The translations under genes were made by a program, and so were the position numbers. A DNA stretch of 64,000 bases. It comes from Azolla caroliniana. Lineage: Eukaryota > Polypodiophyta. Positions within the stretch are counted from its first letter, which is position 1. Each line of letters starts with the position of its first letter. Of this stretch, positions 10,332 to 23,200 are shown one piece after another. Where the stretch lies: the NCBI GenBank assembly GCA_043228905.1, contig JBHGNT010000006.1:19530001-19594000 (forward strand), written 5' to 3'. The notes below the pieces were generated by a model. It did not search any database and was not told the DNA's origin. It worked only from the letters and a program-made list of their open reading frames with translations.

Positions 10332-10902
10332 TGAAGAGAACAACACGGAATATTGCTCGGCCACAACCAAGTCTTGAATCACTTCTATGAGAATCAAACA
10401 CAGAATTGGGAAATAGGGAGTGAACGCAAGCACACACATAGACAATAGAGAGTACTCAGGATGTTTACGTGGAAAACCCTAATAGGGAAAAACCATGGGA
10501 GCCCACAGACTCCAAACTATCACTATATAAGAAAGGTACAAACAGAGACTCGGAGGCAATGACCTCGAGCTCTGTATTTTCGCCAACCGGCAGTTACAAT
10601 AGAGTATCGCTTTGTATCTCTCTCTCTCTCTCTCTGTGTGTACAACAGTTATGCACATGCAACAATATGAAAAACCACTACACACTCAAAGTGATTGCCT
10701 TAAGTCATATTTATACTTATATGAACTTCGGGCTATTTACAAATATAGCCTCAATAGGCTTAATCAAAACATATTTACAAATATGTCTTCTCTTCTGGTT
10801 CTCATCGGGTCCATCTGATCTGGTTTCCGATTCTCTTCCAGTTCTCACTGGGTCCTCTTCATTCATAACCGGATCCCATCCAGAGGGACCGATTTCCCAA
10901 CA
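10332..10902 (-). repeat. 5' LTR of copia A4
   Basis: Plus-strand ends TGAAGAGAACAAC and GATTTCCCAACA. It shares with the 3' LTR the GTTTACGTGGAAAACCC motif, a CT tract (10616-10634) and the TATA palindrome (near 10705-10730, with one inserted base in an arm). It lies inside gypsy E2 integrase. Confidence 0.85.
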
Positions 10903-11643
10903 TATCTATCCAACGGCCTCCCAGTTTACGCACCGCTACGGCCTCTCATTGCGCACCTGGTTTACACACCCAGTCTACGCACTGGTTTACGCACCCAATG
11001 TTGAGCTTGTATCTCAACAATACTCTACAGCGAATCTTGAGGAAGACAGCGAATGAACACCAACCCGATTGGGATAGGAAACTATAGTCGATTTGACATC
11101 GTTTCGATTGATCTATAATTTAAATGTAGTTTCTCCAATGTGGTTCATCACAAACTTGTTATGCATTCAGGTGCAAGAAAGGCTAGACGAGTATGTATCA
11201 GTCAACATTCGAAAATTGAATTGTTGAAATTAGGCAAAGAACGGATTCATAACAAAGCAGTGATGGAGGCAGTACAAAGAAGGAGAGAAGCATTCGTCAA
11301 CAAACATCGACGAAAGTGTGATAGCAAACTACTGGAGTGCAAGGTAGAGTTAGTTTTCCAAACAAATATGGGGATTAAACCAGGAAAAATCAAACTGCAA
11401 TGGGTAAGACTGTATTGGATTGTACAAGTCATCAAGGATGGAACTTTCAAGCTCGGCACAATCTTAGGAGAAATGGTTGGAAAGAGAGTTAACATCAATC
11501 GACTCGAGCCATTCTTCGAAAAGATGCCACTGAACCCATTCTCAAGTCCCAGGGAAGAAACCTTTATGAGAATCTCTATTGTGTTAATGATCACGTTGAA
11601 TCAATTTTTTGGTGGCTCGAATCGTGGATTCATTTTTTTGTGA
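10903..11643 (+). pseudogene. Ty3/gypsy pol relic E2, part 2 (integrase C-terminus)
   Basis: A broken frame near 11025-11080 reads ILRKTANEHQPDWDR, typical of the end of a gypsy integrase core. An open stretch from 11140 follows: KLGKERIHNKAVMEAVQRRR, then IKLQWVRLYWIVQVIKDGTF and GKRVNINRLEPFF, the C-terminal integrase domain. A short GTTTACGCACC-type repeat sits at 10920-11000. I could not place the 3' LTR with confidence. Dead copy. Confidence 0.75.
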
Positions 11644-14600
11644 TCCAGTGGGTTCGAATCGACTTCATGTCCATGCCCACGAGCATGCCATGTGTTAACA
11701 ACATGATCATTCCTAGCATTATTTATTAAATAATATGGTAGTTTCTAGCATTGAATTACATATTCAAGTGGTTACATTGTTTCAAACATTGGCGGTTACA
11801 CCATTTCAGATATTGTCGATTCATCTTGTAGAACCAATATATATAAGAATAAATATACAGGGAGTAAGAATGAGAGAAGTATCAATATACATACATATAT
11901 TTGGATAACAAATTGTTTCTAACTCTATGAGCTCGACATTGTGAGGAATATCATGGCCGGTTTTCTTACAGAGGAAACGATTGCATGAACCTATAAGTGA
12001 CAAAAACATGTAAGGATTTTAAGAATCGAACACTTGAGCACATTGTCTTGAATGAAGGATTACCTAGAGAGTTGAGCCTAAAACAAAGGAGTTCCATGGG
12101 GCAATATGAGCACTTTGAGCAAATGCCGTTGAAGATTTCTTACACAATCTTGAAATCAATATAATTTCATTTTTATTATTATGAGAACACTATGTTTAAA
12201 TACAAATAATAGCTCTAAATTATAAATTTTATAACAAGAACAAACAATATTTAATTTTATCCCAATTGAGTGCTTTAAAAGCTAGAATATTTTCATTGAT
12301 TTTTAATTAGCACTATAGGTTTTTATTTCAATTCACAAAATTGGATGTTCAACACTAGATCATGTAAAGTTATGCAACAAGTGAAAAGAAATCACTACAA
12401 ATTCATTTTCGTTATGAAAAAAGCCTTGTTGTGTAAACTTAGGGTTGTGGTTCCAAGGTTCATTAGACATAGCATGGGTATAAATATATATCGATTGGCA
12501 TGGAAACTTCACTTCTTATCAACTTTCTACTTTTAGATTCTCATTGAATTTCTGTCTTTGATGTTTTCACTTTGATGATGGCAAGATGCCCACCAAATGT
12601 ACTTGATGACAACAAGATCCTTGCCAATTTTGTTTTCATTTAGAGAAGCATGATCGTTCTCTTTTGTTGCATTTTAGGCTTTTCCAAGACCTCATATTGC
12701 ATATGTGATCTTTGCCAATAACCATTTTTTAGGTTATAGAGATATTTCTTACCTTCCTCTTATAATTCCAAATGTATTCGCAATTAGAATTATAGGCTTG
12801 TTATCCTCTTCTTATCAATGTTAGAAGAAAAACAATATGAATTCATTATTGAAAGAATTTTTTGTACAAGTAAAATTGTAATTCAATTAACTTCTTGGAT
12901 GGTTTGTTTGTGCATGATATATGTATGCATACTATCTTGCATTGGTCGGAATAAATCTTGAAAAACAATTGAGAGAAATTATTTGTCAATTGGGTTATAG
13001 CTAAACATTTGAATTGATGACCAATGGGTTGGTGGTCTAGTGGTTGCCTTTGTCATGAAGTTTGGGAATAAAGGTTTGATATAGAGTGGAAAGAAGCGTA
13101 GAGGTGTCATGTCACCGTTGTCACGTAAGAATGATATGTAGATTTAGTGCATAGGGAACCGGTTTGTTGGAACAAAAAGTTAGTCTACATGATCAAAGAT
13201 GGGAAAGTTCTTGAGGATCGATACGCATGACCCCATAATTTCTAGCACTTGTTATATTTTTAAAAGTTGTACTACTTTGGGATTATGATATAAAATCGAT
13301 GTGTCAACAACTTGCAAAGAGATTTCTCTTCTATGTCTTATAATATAGAATGATTTGAGAAAACAAATACAACTAATCTCTCATTATCAAACAAACAGTG
13401 GTACACGAATGCATGATACAAAAATGTCAAGAACTTAAAATTAGTAGTGACCCAAGAAAATTGTATAACTACAATTTCAAATTAGACACACCAAATGGAA
13501 TACAAGGTCAAGACTTCATGGCATAATAATACTTTCAAATGTCACGTGGACCTTGCTTTTCCTAACCTAATTGAGGAAGACGATTTAAAAACTATCAAAA
13601 CTTAACTATAAAACCATTTTCAAGTTTATTAGTGAAAAACTTTACTTCTGAATACACAATATGTAATCTCCACCCATTGACAACGATTGAAAACGCTTTA
13701 GGTGGTAGTTTTTTTATGATTATAAATTATAATTGCTTTTTATCTACATTTAACATAAAATGACATTATGAATATGTTTCTTTCTTAAAACAAGCAGCCA
13801 CACCCTTTTCCATCATCTCAATTTAACCAAAAGAAAAGTAGATGAAATCAACCAAGAATGGTATTAGATAAGGTTTATGATGAACGCCAAGACAAAAACA
13901 AAAGCTTAACGGTTCATTTTTGCGACAAATGCATAAAACTTTTATGAGTACACACAAAAATTGCATCATGTCAAATAAAAGCTCTAGTACATTCAATGGA
14001 GACTGGCATCATTTTCATTTAACCACACCAACATTCCTCCTTTGTGAATATGTAATTCTTTCATCGTTGAGCATGAATTGATTACAACGTTAGGTGCTTT
14101 TGAAGCGTTGTATCAAGCCCAATTTTAAAAGGCATATAAGACCAAGGTAGTTTTATATCTAGCAATGTACAATACATAGGCACAAATGCTACTTGGATGA
14201 ATTTGTAAAGAGAACAAAATTTGACAACAATATTTAAAGCTTCGACATAATCCTAATAAAGTAGTGGTATTTACTCACTATTTCATGTCAATTCATGAGC
14301 AAAAATGAAACTCGGCCATTAGTGAAGACATGATTTCTTTAACAATTTGTTATTGTTAGAAACCGATAGAAACACATGTCGTCAAATGGGACTTATGTGG
14401 ATGTTATCATGTTATAGTTAAGAAATATATATTTCTTATTTTGATGATAGATAAACAAGATATTATGCACAAAGCACAAGATGGTGCATTGCCTCACATT
14501 TTGCGACCACACAATGCCTTAAATCTTATATAGAGAAAAATATTCAGAAGGCCGCCGAAAATAGCATTAGCGACATAGGAGAATCTCTAAAATAGCCTTC

Positions 14601-15096
14601 AAGTTTTCAATATTTCCCAAATGCATTTTGAGAGTTTCCCAAATGCATTTCTCCGGCATTTTCCCAAATGCCCTTTGTGATTCTTTTGCTAATATTCCCT
14701 TAGATGCATGCTCTTTGTCAACCTTGGAAAGAGCAATTACATGTGCTATTATTGGGGGAATTACATGGTCGACTGCCCCCCCCCCTTTTTGTGTCATGCG
14801 TGATGGAAATGACAAAGGATTCCAAGGTCATTCATTCAGGGGGGGGAATGCGGAGGAGGTATTCCGGAGATATTCTCTGTGAAACCTCAATCACTATTTT
14901 TCACCCCCCCATAAACAATGGGCATCATCAACCGACATTAGCTATTAGGTGGGGCTAATCCTAATAATAACTGATAGGCAAAGGAAGTGGTTTTGAGTCA
15001 CATCATGCGGGTTTTGGGGAATGATAAAAAGACCTGAGTGACCTGGGGTGGGGCGCATGAAAACGTTGGACACTGATCGATCGATCAACCCAAGAT
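11644..15096. other. AT-rich DNA without recognisable genes
   Basis: No open frame has convincing protein features. The stretch 11690-12100 has LTR-like traits (TGTGTTAACAACATG near 11692, TATATATAAGAATAAATA near 11838) and could be the E2 3' LTR, but no second copy is present for comparison. A TTTCCCAAATGCATTT-type repeat occurs three times at 14600-14670, and poly-C and poly-G runs lie at 14777-14788 and 14841-14847. Confidence 0.6.
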
Positions 15097-15165
15097 GGAT
15101 GTAGCTCAATTGGAAAGGTTGCTTAATGGAGACCAGGTGGTCATGGGTTCAACCCCTACATTCCA
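15097..15165 (+). other. tRNA-like relic (SINE head or tRNA pseudogene)
   Basis: GGATGTA at 15097 can pair with TACATTC near the end to form a 7-bp acceptor stem with one G-T pair. GTAGCTCAATTGG resembles an A box and GGGTTCAACCCC a T-arm with B box. The D and anticodon stems do not close well, so a functional tRNA is unlikely. Confidence 0.45.
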
Positions 15166-15202
15166 CAGTGGCATCTAGTGAATTAAGAGAGAAGTGAGAA
15201 AT

Positions 15203-15275
15203 TTGGGTTTCGAACCCAAGACGCAACAGTGCTTAGTTGTTAGTGTTAACAACTTACCATTAGGCAAAGCTAATT
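15203..15275 (-). other. Second tRNA-like relic, opposite strand
   Basis: On the minus strand TTGGGTTCGAAACCCAA forms a perfect T-arm with a B-box (GGTTCGAAACC), and CTAATGGTAAGTTG upstream resembles an A box. The rest does not fold as a tRNA. It faces the relic at 15097. Confidence 0.4.
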
Positions 15276-15296
15276 ACAAGAAGAAAAAAAGATTCT

Positions 15297-15382
15297 TCAT
15301 TGAGAGACAAATATATAAATTTTATAAATTATAATGATATCATTGAGAGACAAATATATAAATTTATAAATTATAATGATAT
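15297..15382. repeat. 42-bp tandem duplication abutting element F
   Basis: CATTGAGAGACAAATATATA begins two adjacent copies (15299 and 15341), each ending ATAATGATAT; the second touches the F LTR. Confidence 0.85.
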
Positions 15383-15543
15383 TGTGAAATGCTCTCAAGA
15401 ATAGCTTCCCTTTCCATTACGTTCCAAGTTACATTTTATAGACTGCTCTTAGTGTGGAGGGTGTTCTCCCGCCCCAATTAGCTCTTCTAATTATGGGGGC
15501 TTGGTAGGGCCCTAGTTTGGGTGTGGTCCATGTGACCGCCACA
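15383..15543 (-). repeat. 3' LTR of element F
   Basis: 161 bp, plus-strand ends TGTGAAATGCTCTC and TGACCGCCACA, nearly identical to 18421-18581. Confidence 0.9.
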
Positions 15544-15549
15544 GTTCCC

Positions 15550-17438
15550 CCTTGTAAAAAAAAGTTATTGTGCGGTCGGATTGCGACGGGGCATGGACGA
15601 CAGTTCTAGGCGGGGGGATGACATAGGCGTGGGCATGGGCGTGGGCGGGGGCGATGGTAGCTGATGGAAGGGCTTCATGCGAGACTGGTGGGCAAAGGTA
15701 GAGCAGTTGTTGGAGGTGCGATGGAGCAAATATGTAGTGTTGCGTATCTGCTTTTGAACTTCGAAGGAACCGATCCATCGGTGCATGAGCGACTCGCTGA
15801 GGCCGTGACGACGGATGGGGAAATAGACGAGGACTTCGTCGTTGACATGGTATTGATGGTCGGCGTAGCCTGCATCGTGTTGTCGTTTTTGGCGTAGTTG
15901 TGCTTGGTGCAGGTTGCTCGTGATGGCTTTGCGGAGGAGGGGCTAGAGTTATTGCAGGTGGGACCACCAGGACACTGCGTCAGAGTGGAGTCGTGTGATT
16001 GGTTGCGAGACTGCCACTTCTGGGGGTAAGCACGGGTATGTTCCGTAAAGGGCCCGAAATGGGCTAATGCGGGTGGAGGCTTGCACAATTGTGTTGTAGG
16101 CATGCGTAACGAAGGGCAAGATCCGATCCCAGGTCGAGTGCATCGGATCTATGTAGGCCGAGATTTGTTGTTTTAAGGTTCAATTGAGGCGCTCCGTCAA
16201 TCCATTCGTTTGCGGATGGTAGGGTGACGTGAATAATTGTTGGATTCCTAATTGTGTAGAAATGAGGCGTAGGAGCTCGCTGTTGAACTAGGGTCCTTGA
16301 TCGGACAAGATTTGGAGTGGGCAACCATGGGGGAAGATGATTTTCTCCAATAGTTTGGAGGCAATGGTCATAGCCTTCGCATGTGAGATAGCGGTCATCT
16401 CAGCCCAACGCATCAAGTACTCGGTTATGACGAGGATGAATTTGTTCCCTTCTTGTGACTCGGGAAAGGGGCCCATAATGTCCCATCCGACGATTTCAAA
16501 TGGAGCTTGAACTTGTATCGGATGTAAGAGTCCTTGAGCCACTTGAGGTGATTTGATGGCCTGACATAAGTTGCATGCTTTGATGTAGGAGGCGACCTCA
16601 TGGTGTAGCCCTGGCCAATAGAATTTGCAACGGATTTTGTCTAACACCTTATGAAAACCCAAGTGGTCGGACAACGGGGGATCGTGGAAGAAACGAAGGT
16701 AAGATAGGCGCAGTTGCTTAGGCACGTAGACTCAGGGTTCCTTGCCTACTTGGCAAAAAAGAAGGACATTATCATGGATCATGAATTGCTTGGTGAGGGA
16801 TGATGTGGGCTCAACTCGTAGGCAGTGGCAGATGTCTTGGATTTTTTTGTCATGTTGTTGCATGTTGGCCATTCGGGACGAGGATATGGGGAAATCGATT
16901 GTGTCAGAGGCGATCTGGTTCACCTAAAAGGATATGCGGGATAATCCATCGGCGACGATGTTCTGGGACCACGGCGATAGCGCAGAGTGAATGTGTAATC
17001 CTGAAGCGCCAAAGCCCAATGGAGTAAGCGACCGGGTGGATGAACCTTCTTTATGAGGGAGAGCAATGGCTGATGGTCGGTTTCGATTGATGTATTTGAT
17101 CCGTGTAGGTATGGGTGGAAACGATGGAATGCCCAGACGATGGCGAGCAACTCTTTTTCGGTTGTCAAGTAATTTTGTTCGGCTGCGGGCGATTGTGGTA
17201 CAAATGGGTGAAGTTGATGACGTGGAGGCATGGAAATGTGGGGTCGGCTCGATCGTGGTATAAACGGGAGAAGTTGATGACGTGGAAGCGTGGACGTGTG
17301 GGGGCGGCTCGATCGTGGGAGAAACAAGAGAAGTTGATGACGTGGAGGCGTGGAGGCGTGGAGGCGTGGACGTGCGGGGGCGGCTCTCCCTACGGCACCC
17401 CGCGCATTAGTTTTCCGGGAGCTCAGACAGGGAGGCAA
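15550..17438 (-). pseudogene. Gypsy F pol relic (RNase H and integrase)
   Basis: Minus-strand order: RNase H tail (NYLTTEKELLAIVWAFHRF, SIETDHQPLLSLI, TLRYRRGPRTSSPMDY, 16920-17240); linker QHDKKIQDICHCLRVEP; integrase zinc domain and core at 16725-16288 (DHLGFHKVLDKIRCKFYW, ACNLCQAIKSPQVAQG, VGWDIMGPFPESQEG); integrase tail (WDRILPFVTHAYNTIV, VLVYFPIRRHGLSESL). Stops and frameshifts separate these parts, for example a TAG between the two integrase pieces. RT and protease are missing, so no autonomous activity is possible. Confidence 0.85.
17205..17400. repeat. About 60-bp tandem repeat, three copies, at the RNase H/gag junction of F
   Basis: GAAGTTGATGACGTGGA recurs at about 17209, 17270 and 17330, each followed by GGCGTGGA-like and GGCGGCTCGATCGTGG-like strings. 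It lies exactly where protease and RT should be. Confidence 0.85.
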
Positions 17439-17463
17439 CGTTGGTTAATTGGACGTTCTACTT

Positions 17464-18360
17464 CTATTGGTGATTTTGCCACTCTCGGCAGTGACGCCGA
17501 ATGTGGCCATAGTTGTTGCAGTAGAAACATTTGGGGCGTCCCTGGCTGTCTCGTTCAGGCAATGCACGCTTGGTGCGTAATTGCGCGTTCTGGACGTCGA
17601 TGTCCATGGGAGTGGCGGCTGGCATAGTGTTTGTATGATCGTGACTGAGATTACCTGGTGTGTGCATGTCGTGCGCGTCTGCAACTTCGATGCGTTGGGC
17701 GGTGAGGATGGCTTCGTGTAGTGTCATCAGGCCTTGATCGGGTACACGGCGGCGGAGGTCATGTCGGATACGCAGCCAGAAGAAAAACAACTTTATCTCT
17801 TCCGACATGTTGGCGTCAGCCCAATGTAGGATCTGCACAAACCAAACCACGAACTGGATGATGGGTTTGCGTGGCTGTTGGGCAATTGACTCAAGTTGTT
17901 GTAGGGCCGTCTGGTGGGAGTCTTGATGAGCAAAATTCCAAATCATGGCTGCCCGTAACAAATCCCAGTCGTTGCATGTCTCTTCGGGTTGTTGGACGAG
18001 CCATGTTGCTGCAATATTCTTGAGGAGTGTCTTCATTTCCATTGCCTTCCTGGGGTGTGGCCACTGGTGGTAACTGGCCACCATTTCGAAATGATCCAAC
18101 CAAGAGAGGACGTCTTCTGATGGTAGGGCGGAGAATGGTTTTGGGCGAACGCGAGGGTCCAGGAGATTCTGTTGTGGCTCGGATCGTGTTGAAAGAAATG
18201 ACAACATGGCTTGGTTAGTATGGTTAACTTGTAAAATAATGTTGGACAGGGCTTGAAGCAGTTTGTCAATTGGTGATGTGGGCTGATGTTCTTGAATTTG
18301 TTGTTGCAGGAATTCCGGATTCATTGAGTTTGCATTACCGCCGTTGTTGTCGTGTTGCAT
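17464..18360 (-). pseudogene. Gag of gypsy F
   Basis: An open frame of 298 codons with the gypsy gag core (LPSEDVLSWLDHFEMVA, MEMKTLLKNIAATWLV, LESIAQQPRKPIIQFVV, VPDQGLMTLHEAILTAQ) and a CX2CX4HX4C knuckle CFYCNNYGHIRRHC near the C-terminus. It would package element RNA. The frame is intact but ends at the deletion junction, fused to nothing useful; listed as a pseudogene because the element lacks RT. Confidence 0.82.
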
Positions 18361-18420
18361 CGTGGCGTGTGTTGTTGGGGTCGTGAGTTGAGGTTGCTTT
18401 GCCCATCTTCTCCACCAAGA

Positions 18421-18581
18421 TGTGAAATGCTCTCAAGAATAGCCTCACTTTCCATTATGTTCCAAGTTACATTTTATAGACTGCTCTTAGCGTGGAGGGT
18501 GTTCTCCCGCTCCAATTAGCTCTTCTAATTATGGGGGCTTGGTAGGGGCCTAATTTGGGTGTGGTCCATGTGACCGCCACA
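18421..18581 (-). repeat. 5' LTR of element F
   Basis: 161 bp, same ends as the copy at 15383. On the minus strand the interior starts TCTTGGTGGAGAAGATGG, the probable primer site. Confidence 0.9.
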
Positions 18582-19100
18582 ATATGATGATGGAATTAAC
18601 TCACAAAAAAGGAGGCCTGCTTGGAGTCCTCCTTGGAGTTGCTACATAAAAAAACTAAACAAACAAATGAATGAATGAATTGATAGATAAAGAAAGTAAA
18701 TGGCCTAAATAAAAGAAATAAAAATGAAACACAAATACAAATACAAAAACAAAAAACAAAAATAAAAAAAAAGATTGACTGATAAATTAGATGTATAAAT
18801 AAGTAAATAAATAACATAAAAAATATATATAAAAATAGATAGAATGTACACTATGTATATAAATATGTAAATAATTGAATAAATGAATAATTGAACGAAT
18901 AAATAAATGAATAATTGAATACATAAATAAATGAATAATTGAATAAATAAATGAATGAATGAATGAATAAAGAAAGAAAGAAAGAAAGAAAGAAAGAAAT
19001 GAATGAAGAAAGAAATGAATAATTTTTTTAATAGATAAATACAAAAATTATAAATAAATAAATAAAAGCTTCACGTCCAAACTACGTAAAAATGATAACA
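18582..19100. repeat. AT-rich low-complexity block
   Basis: Imperfect AAATAAATGAAT-type and AAAG repeats (18660-19070). Open frames here are products of the repeats. No gene seen. Confidence 0.8.
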
Positions 19101-20223
19101 CTCTCAATCTCTCTCTCTCTCTCTCTGTGTGTCTGACAGTCTCTGAGTCATGACTGTCTTCACATCTGTCTTTCCTTTCCAATCTCCTCTGTGCCACACT
19201 CAGGCTTTCGATTTCTCTCTCTCCCCTCCTCTGTTGTTAGTTCAAGGCTGTTTGGGCTGTGAAGAAGATTTACAGTTCACTGTATTTGGGTGTTGTCATG
19301 TGTGTCCGATCCCATCCCATCCGATCCGATCCAATCGGACATGGTGAGCAATGTTTCCACCTCACTCCATGATGATCTCCTTGACATGCATGGTAAGAAG
19401 CTATGCAAGAAATCAGTTTTGTCAATGTGTGATTGCCATTGCATCCTGCATGCTAAAACATAAGGTTTGAAGATCGGCCAACATTCTGGCCAAACTGTCA
19501 GTGGGTCAGCATTATCGTGAGTTCATCAGTTCGATACAAATGCTGCATTTAGTTTTAAGGGAACTGATTACATGGTGCAACAAAGACTTTTGAAAATTGT
19601 AAAGATTTGAACACATGGCCTTATGTTGATTTCCTAATACCTTACTACCAAAGTAAGCCCATTCTGATAGGAAAGAGAAGAAGAAGAAGAAGAAGAAGAA
19701 GAAGAAGAGAGGCATCCAATATTCATTTCATTCCAGCCAAATGACAGAAAAAGAAGTTTTCATTAATAATAACTTCATGGAGAAAGAGTTTTGTTTCCTT
19801 TGGTTTTTGTGAAATTCCTTGAACATTGCTTTTGAAAACTAGTCATTTGACTAAGGTTTTTCGATGTTTTTGTCTATGCCCACTTCTGTCTTCCTATGAA
19901 GCAGTTGTTATGGACTGAGTTCATCCCCTATCCAAACTTATGTACATCTCTTAAGTGACTTTATTTGTTTTACAACCTTACTTCTCTTTTATATTAATGC
20001 ATGACAATAAATTTACCTTGAAGCACATCTAGCTCCATGACTTGAGTTTAGGGATTCAGCATTTGGAATGTGTATTGATTGACCTTACCCAAAAAAATTG
20101 CAGGGTTCCTTGGACCCAACAGGTGAAGGTCATCCTGATGGCAGAGTCATGACAAGGTATTGACAATTATACCCTGATTTCCTGGCTAGATTCAAGAAAG
20201 CCTCCTGAAGTGGGTGCATAACT
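19101..20223 (+). promoter_or_regulatory. Probable promoter / 5' leader region of the RLCK gene
   Basis: A CT tract (19107-19126) is followed by about 1.1 kb without a convincing coding frame. Pyrimidine-rich tracts of this kind are common at plant transcription starts. Ends such as TTGCAGGG near 20100 could be a 3' splice site of a 5' UTR intron. A GAA repeat lies at 19677-19708. Transcript data would be needed to fix the start. Confidence 0.35.
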
Positions 20224-23200
20224 ATGCCTTCCTCATTTCAAGAGGGTATAAAATTGTTCCTGCGAAAATCGAAGAACAATGATGCAAATTCTTCAGAGTC
20301 TTCAAGTAGATCAAGCAGATCAATAGGAGAGAGTTCATCCAGTGGGCCATCACCAAAGCGGAAGGAACATTCCTCAGTATCAGGCTTAGTTAGTGCTTTT
20401 GGGGGTTGTTTTGTCCAATCAAATAAACATGAAGACTTGGGTCTTATTTCAGGTCTGTCTGTTTCTACTTTGTGTCTTGCTATCTACATTCTAGAATGTA
20501 AAATTCCCGGAAACTCATTGAGATGATGGCTTTGTTGTATGTAATGTGAAGTAACCCAATCCTACAATGATTCTTTACATTCAATCAAAATGAAGACAAA
20601 CCAGGAGAAAGAATCTGGAGTTACAGTATTCACAATGACTGAAATACTAAGAGCTACCAATAACTTTTCCCCTTCACAAAAAATTGGTCAAGGAGGTTTT
20701 GGCACAGTCTACAAAGGGAAGCTCAGAGATGGGAGTTTGGTTGCTATAAAACGCGCAAAAAAGGTAACTAACTGAGCTTGATCTCTGCTATTATAACAAA
20801 CAAGAGAATCCCTACTTAGATTTGCTTCTTTCTTATATAGAACACACATGATCTACGGCTGTCGACTGAATTCCACAATGAAGTGGCAACTTTATCGAAC
20901 ATTGAACACTTAAATCTTGTGAAATTTATTGGCTATGCTCAAGAAGCTCCTGAACACATCCTGGTAGTAGAATATGTGGCAAATGGAAACCTTCGTGAAC
21001 ATCTTGATGGTAAATTTGCTCCCTATCTTTATTTTGAACTAAAATTCTGAACCTAAGGATACAACTGAAATACTGCTATAAGAACCCTTTTCCAGCAACC
21101 CTAGAATAGTAATGACTCATTGCAGGCTATGCGTGATGTTCAGTCTTAATATAACATTCACTCTACATGTCATTTATATGAAACATTTAGTTACTTATCA
21201 TGCTGGGATATTTTTACACATTTGTAAGGAATTTTATTACCATCTCTTACTTTATTGAAAATTTAAAACACAAAATAAATTCATTTTTCGAGACCTGTTA
21301 CCAATCAACATGCATGACATCTATAAATTTGCGCATAAAGTTTTCCAAGTAGGAGCCTTGTAAACAGTAGAAAGATGAAAACCTGCCGAATATCAATGTA
21401 TCGCCTAATCAATACTTGCAATCATTTAGGGTGCTGTAGGTTAGACTAGAAAGAGTAATGATAATCTTAAAGTTGTGGTTTCAAGTCCAAAACAATTGTT
21501 CTAACTTTATGTATCTTTCACTTTAAGATCGTATACAATAACAGCTCATTAATCCTCTTCTCCAAAATAAATTGAACTTATCCACTTATTTCCCACAACC
21601 CAAATTTGTCGTCGCAATTGATTGCATTGCTTTATAAAAGGCAATGCCAATGATGTAATATTTGGAAATTTGCATTTCCTATGTATTAAATGTAGTTGAC
21701 CCTAACACATAGGAACAGTGTTAAATCTATGGCACAGATTCCTCATTTTCTTGTTTTCAGGTCAACATGGAACAGTGCTTGATCTGGCTACAAGGTTGGA
21801 TATTGCAATAGATGTTGCGCATGCGATTACATATCTTCATCTCTATGCTGGTGAGGTTAGATAATTTGGAATGTTGATTTTTGTTTCGCCCTCTCCAATC
21901 ATCAGAATTCATGAAGTCAATGGCATTTTTTAGATCAATCCATCATACATCGGGACATCAAATCGTCAAACATTCTTTTGACGGAAAATTTCAGAGCCAA
22001 AGTGACCGATTTCGGGTTTTCTCGGTTCGGTCCCACAGATATCGACGCCACTCATGTGTCCACGCAAGTGAAAGGAACAGCGGGATACTTGGATCCGGAG
22101 TATCTAAAGACATACCAGCTAACACAGAAAAGTGATGTTTACTCTTTTGGGGTGTTGCTAGTTGAATTGTTCACAGGAAGACGGCCCATTGAGCAAAAGA
22201 GAGAGGCAAGTGAGAGGGTAACAACAAAATGGGTATGTATCTCTGCCTGTCTTAGACTATGGGGTGGTTATGCTTTAGTGACACAACACAAAGTGTAAAT
22301 CTTTGCATATGCTTTGTTTACATATTTGACATGGAGTTACAGAAATGTAAGTAAATATTACTGTTTACAAACTTAAAGGGCCAAAACACCTATCAGACAG
22401 ACCAAAGCAATTGGACAATGATGTAAATCTGAACACATTTGTATCTTCCTCATACATATGATAGATTGTGTATAAAATTCAAACAAATTAGAAGCTAATA
22501 TCGAGCTGTTTCGTCAGTTTGTTCCTTACTAGATTTTATAGATCAAAAGGATTGACATTGCCTGACCTACAACTTCCTAGCAACAGAATGTTATTAGCTC
22601 TTTCCTGGTTACACCTCTAGAGCGTGTTCTTCTGTGTGTGTTGAACTCTAGGGGGACAGATGTGGCTATGAAGAAGTTTAGTGATGGTCCCCTGACTGGC
22701 TGGCTCCTCTTCCCTGGAAGGTGTTTCCCCATTGATCCTCTAGGGTTTTGCAGGTCAAGGAATATCTTGTCCCAAGTCCATGACATTTTGCAAAGAAGTC
22801 CAAAGCCATCCCCCCAAAGAGGTGGTATCTTCCTCTGATTCATAGAATAGGGGGGGGGGGGGGGGGGGGCTATGACATAGAAAAGGATCAATCTTAGAAA
22901 TATGTTGACATGTATGGTGGATGAGTGATCTATTATTCCAATGCTACAGATGATGGATGCTTCTTCTCTATTTCAATCTCTAGAGAGCAGGGGGCCTAAT
23001 ATGGATCTGTGCAAATTATAAATGCCAATGCCATAAAACCATTATGCCATTGCTGGAATCAAACCATCAAATCCAACATGGGGAAACACACAATAATGTT
23101 TGATGATTTCGGATCGACCCTGACCCTGCTTTGATTCGTTCCGTTCCGATCCCATGCAGGCATTCCAGAGGTTCATGGAGGGGAAGGCGATCGAAGTGCT

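Larger units (their letters stand above)
15383..18581 (-). mobile_element. Ty3/gypsy element F with very short LTRs, internally deleted
   Basis: Two 161-bp LTRs (15383-15543, 18421-18581) enclose a minus-strand interior with gag next to RNase H and integrase; RT is absent. ATAT flanks both sides (15379-15382, 18582-18585), a 4-bp duplication. The LTRs differ at about seven positions by my reading. The polypurine tract AAGGGGGAAC (minus, about 15544-15553) adjoins the left LTR. It sits about 1.6 kb upstream of the RLCK start codon. Confidence 0.88.

Noticed and set aside
11690-12100. E2 3' LTR
   Set aside because: TG start and TATA are plausible, but there is no second copy or clear polypurine tract, so it is only mentioned within the AT-rich entry.
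12345-12536. 63-codon frame in AT-rich DNA
   Set aside because: Short, no motif, no gene-like context.
13020-13090. GTGGTCTAGTGGTTGCC, like a tRNA A box
   Set aside because: No matching B box or stems; too weak to list.
15512-15967. Pro/His-rich minus-strand frame
   Set aside because: Another frame of the gypsy F integrase tail; the true frame gives a recognisable integrase C-terminus.
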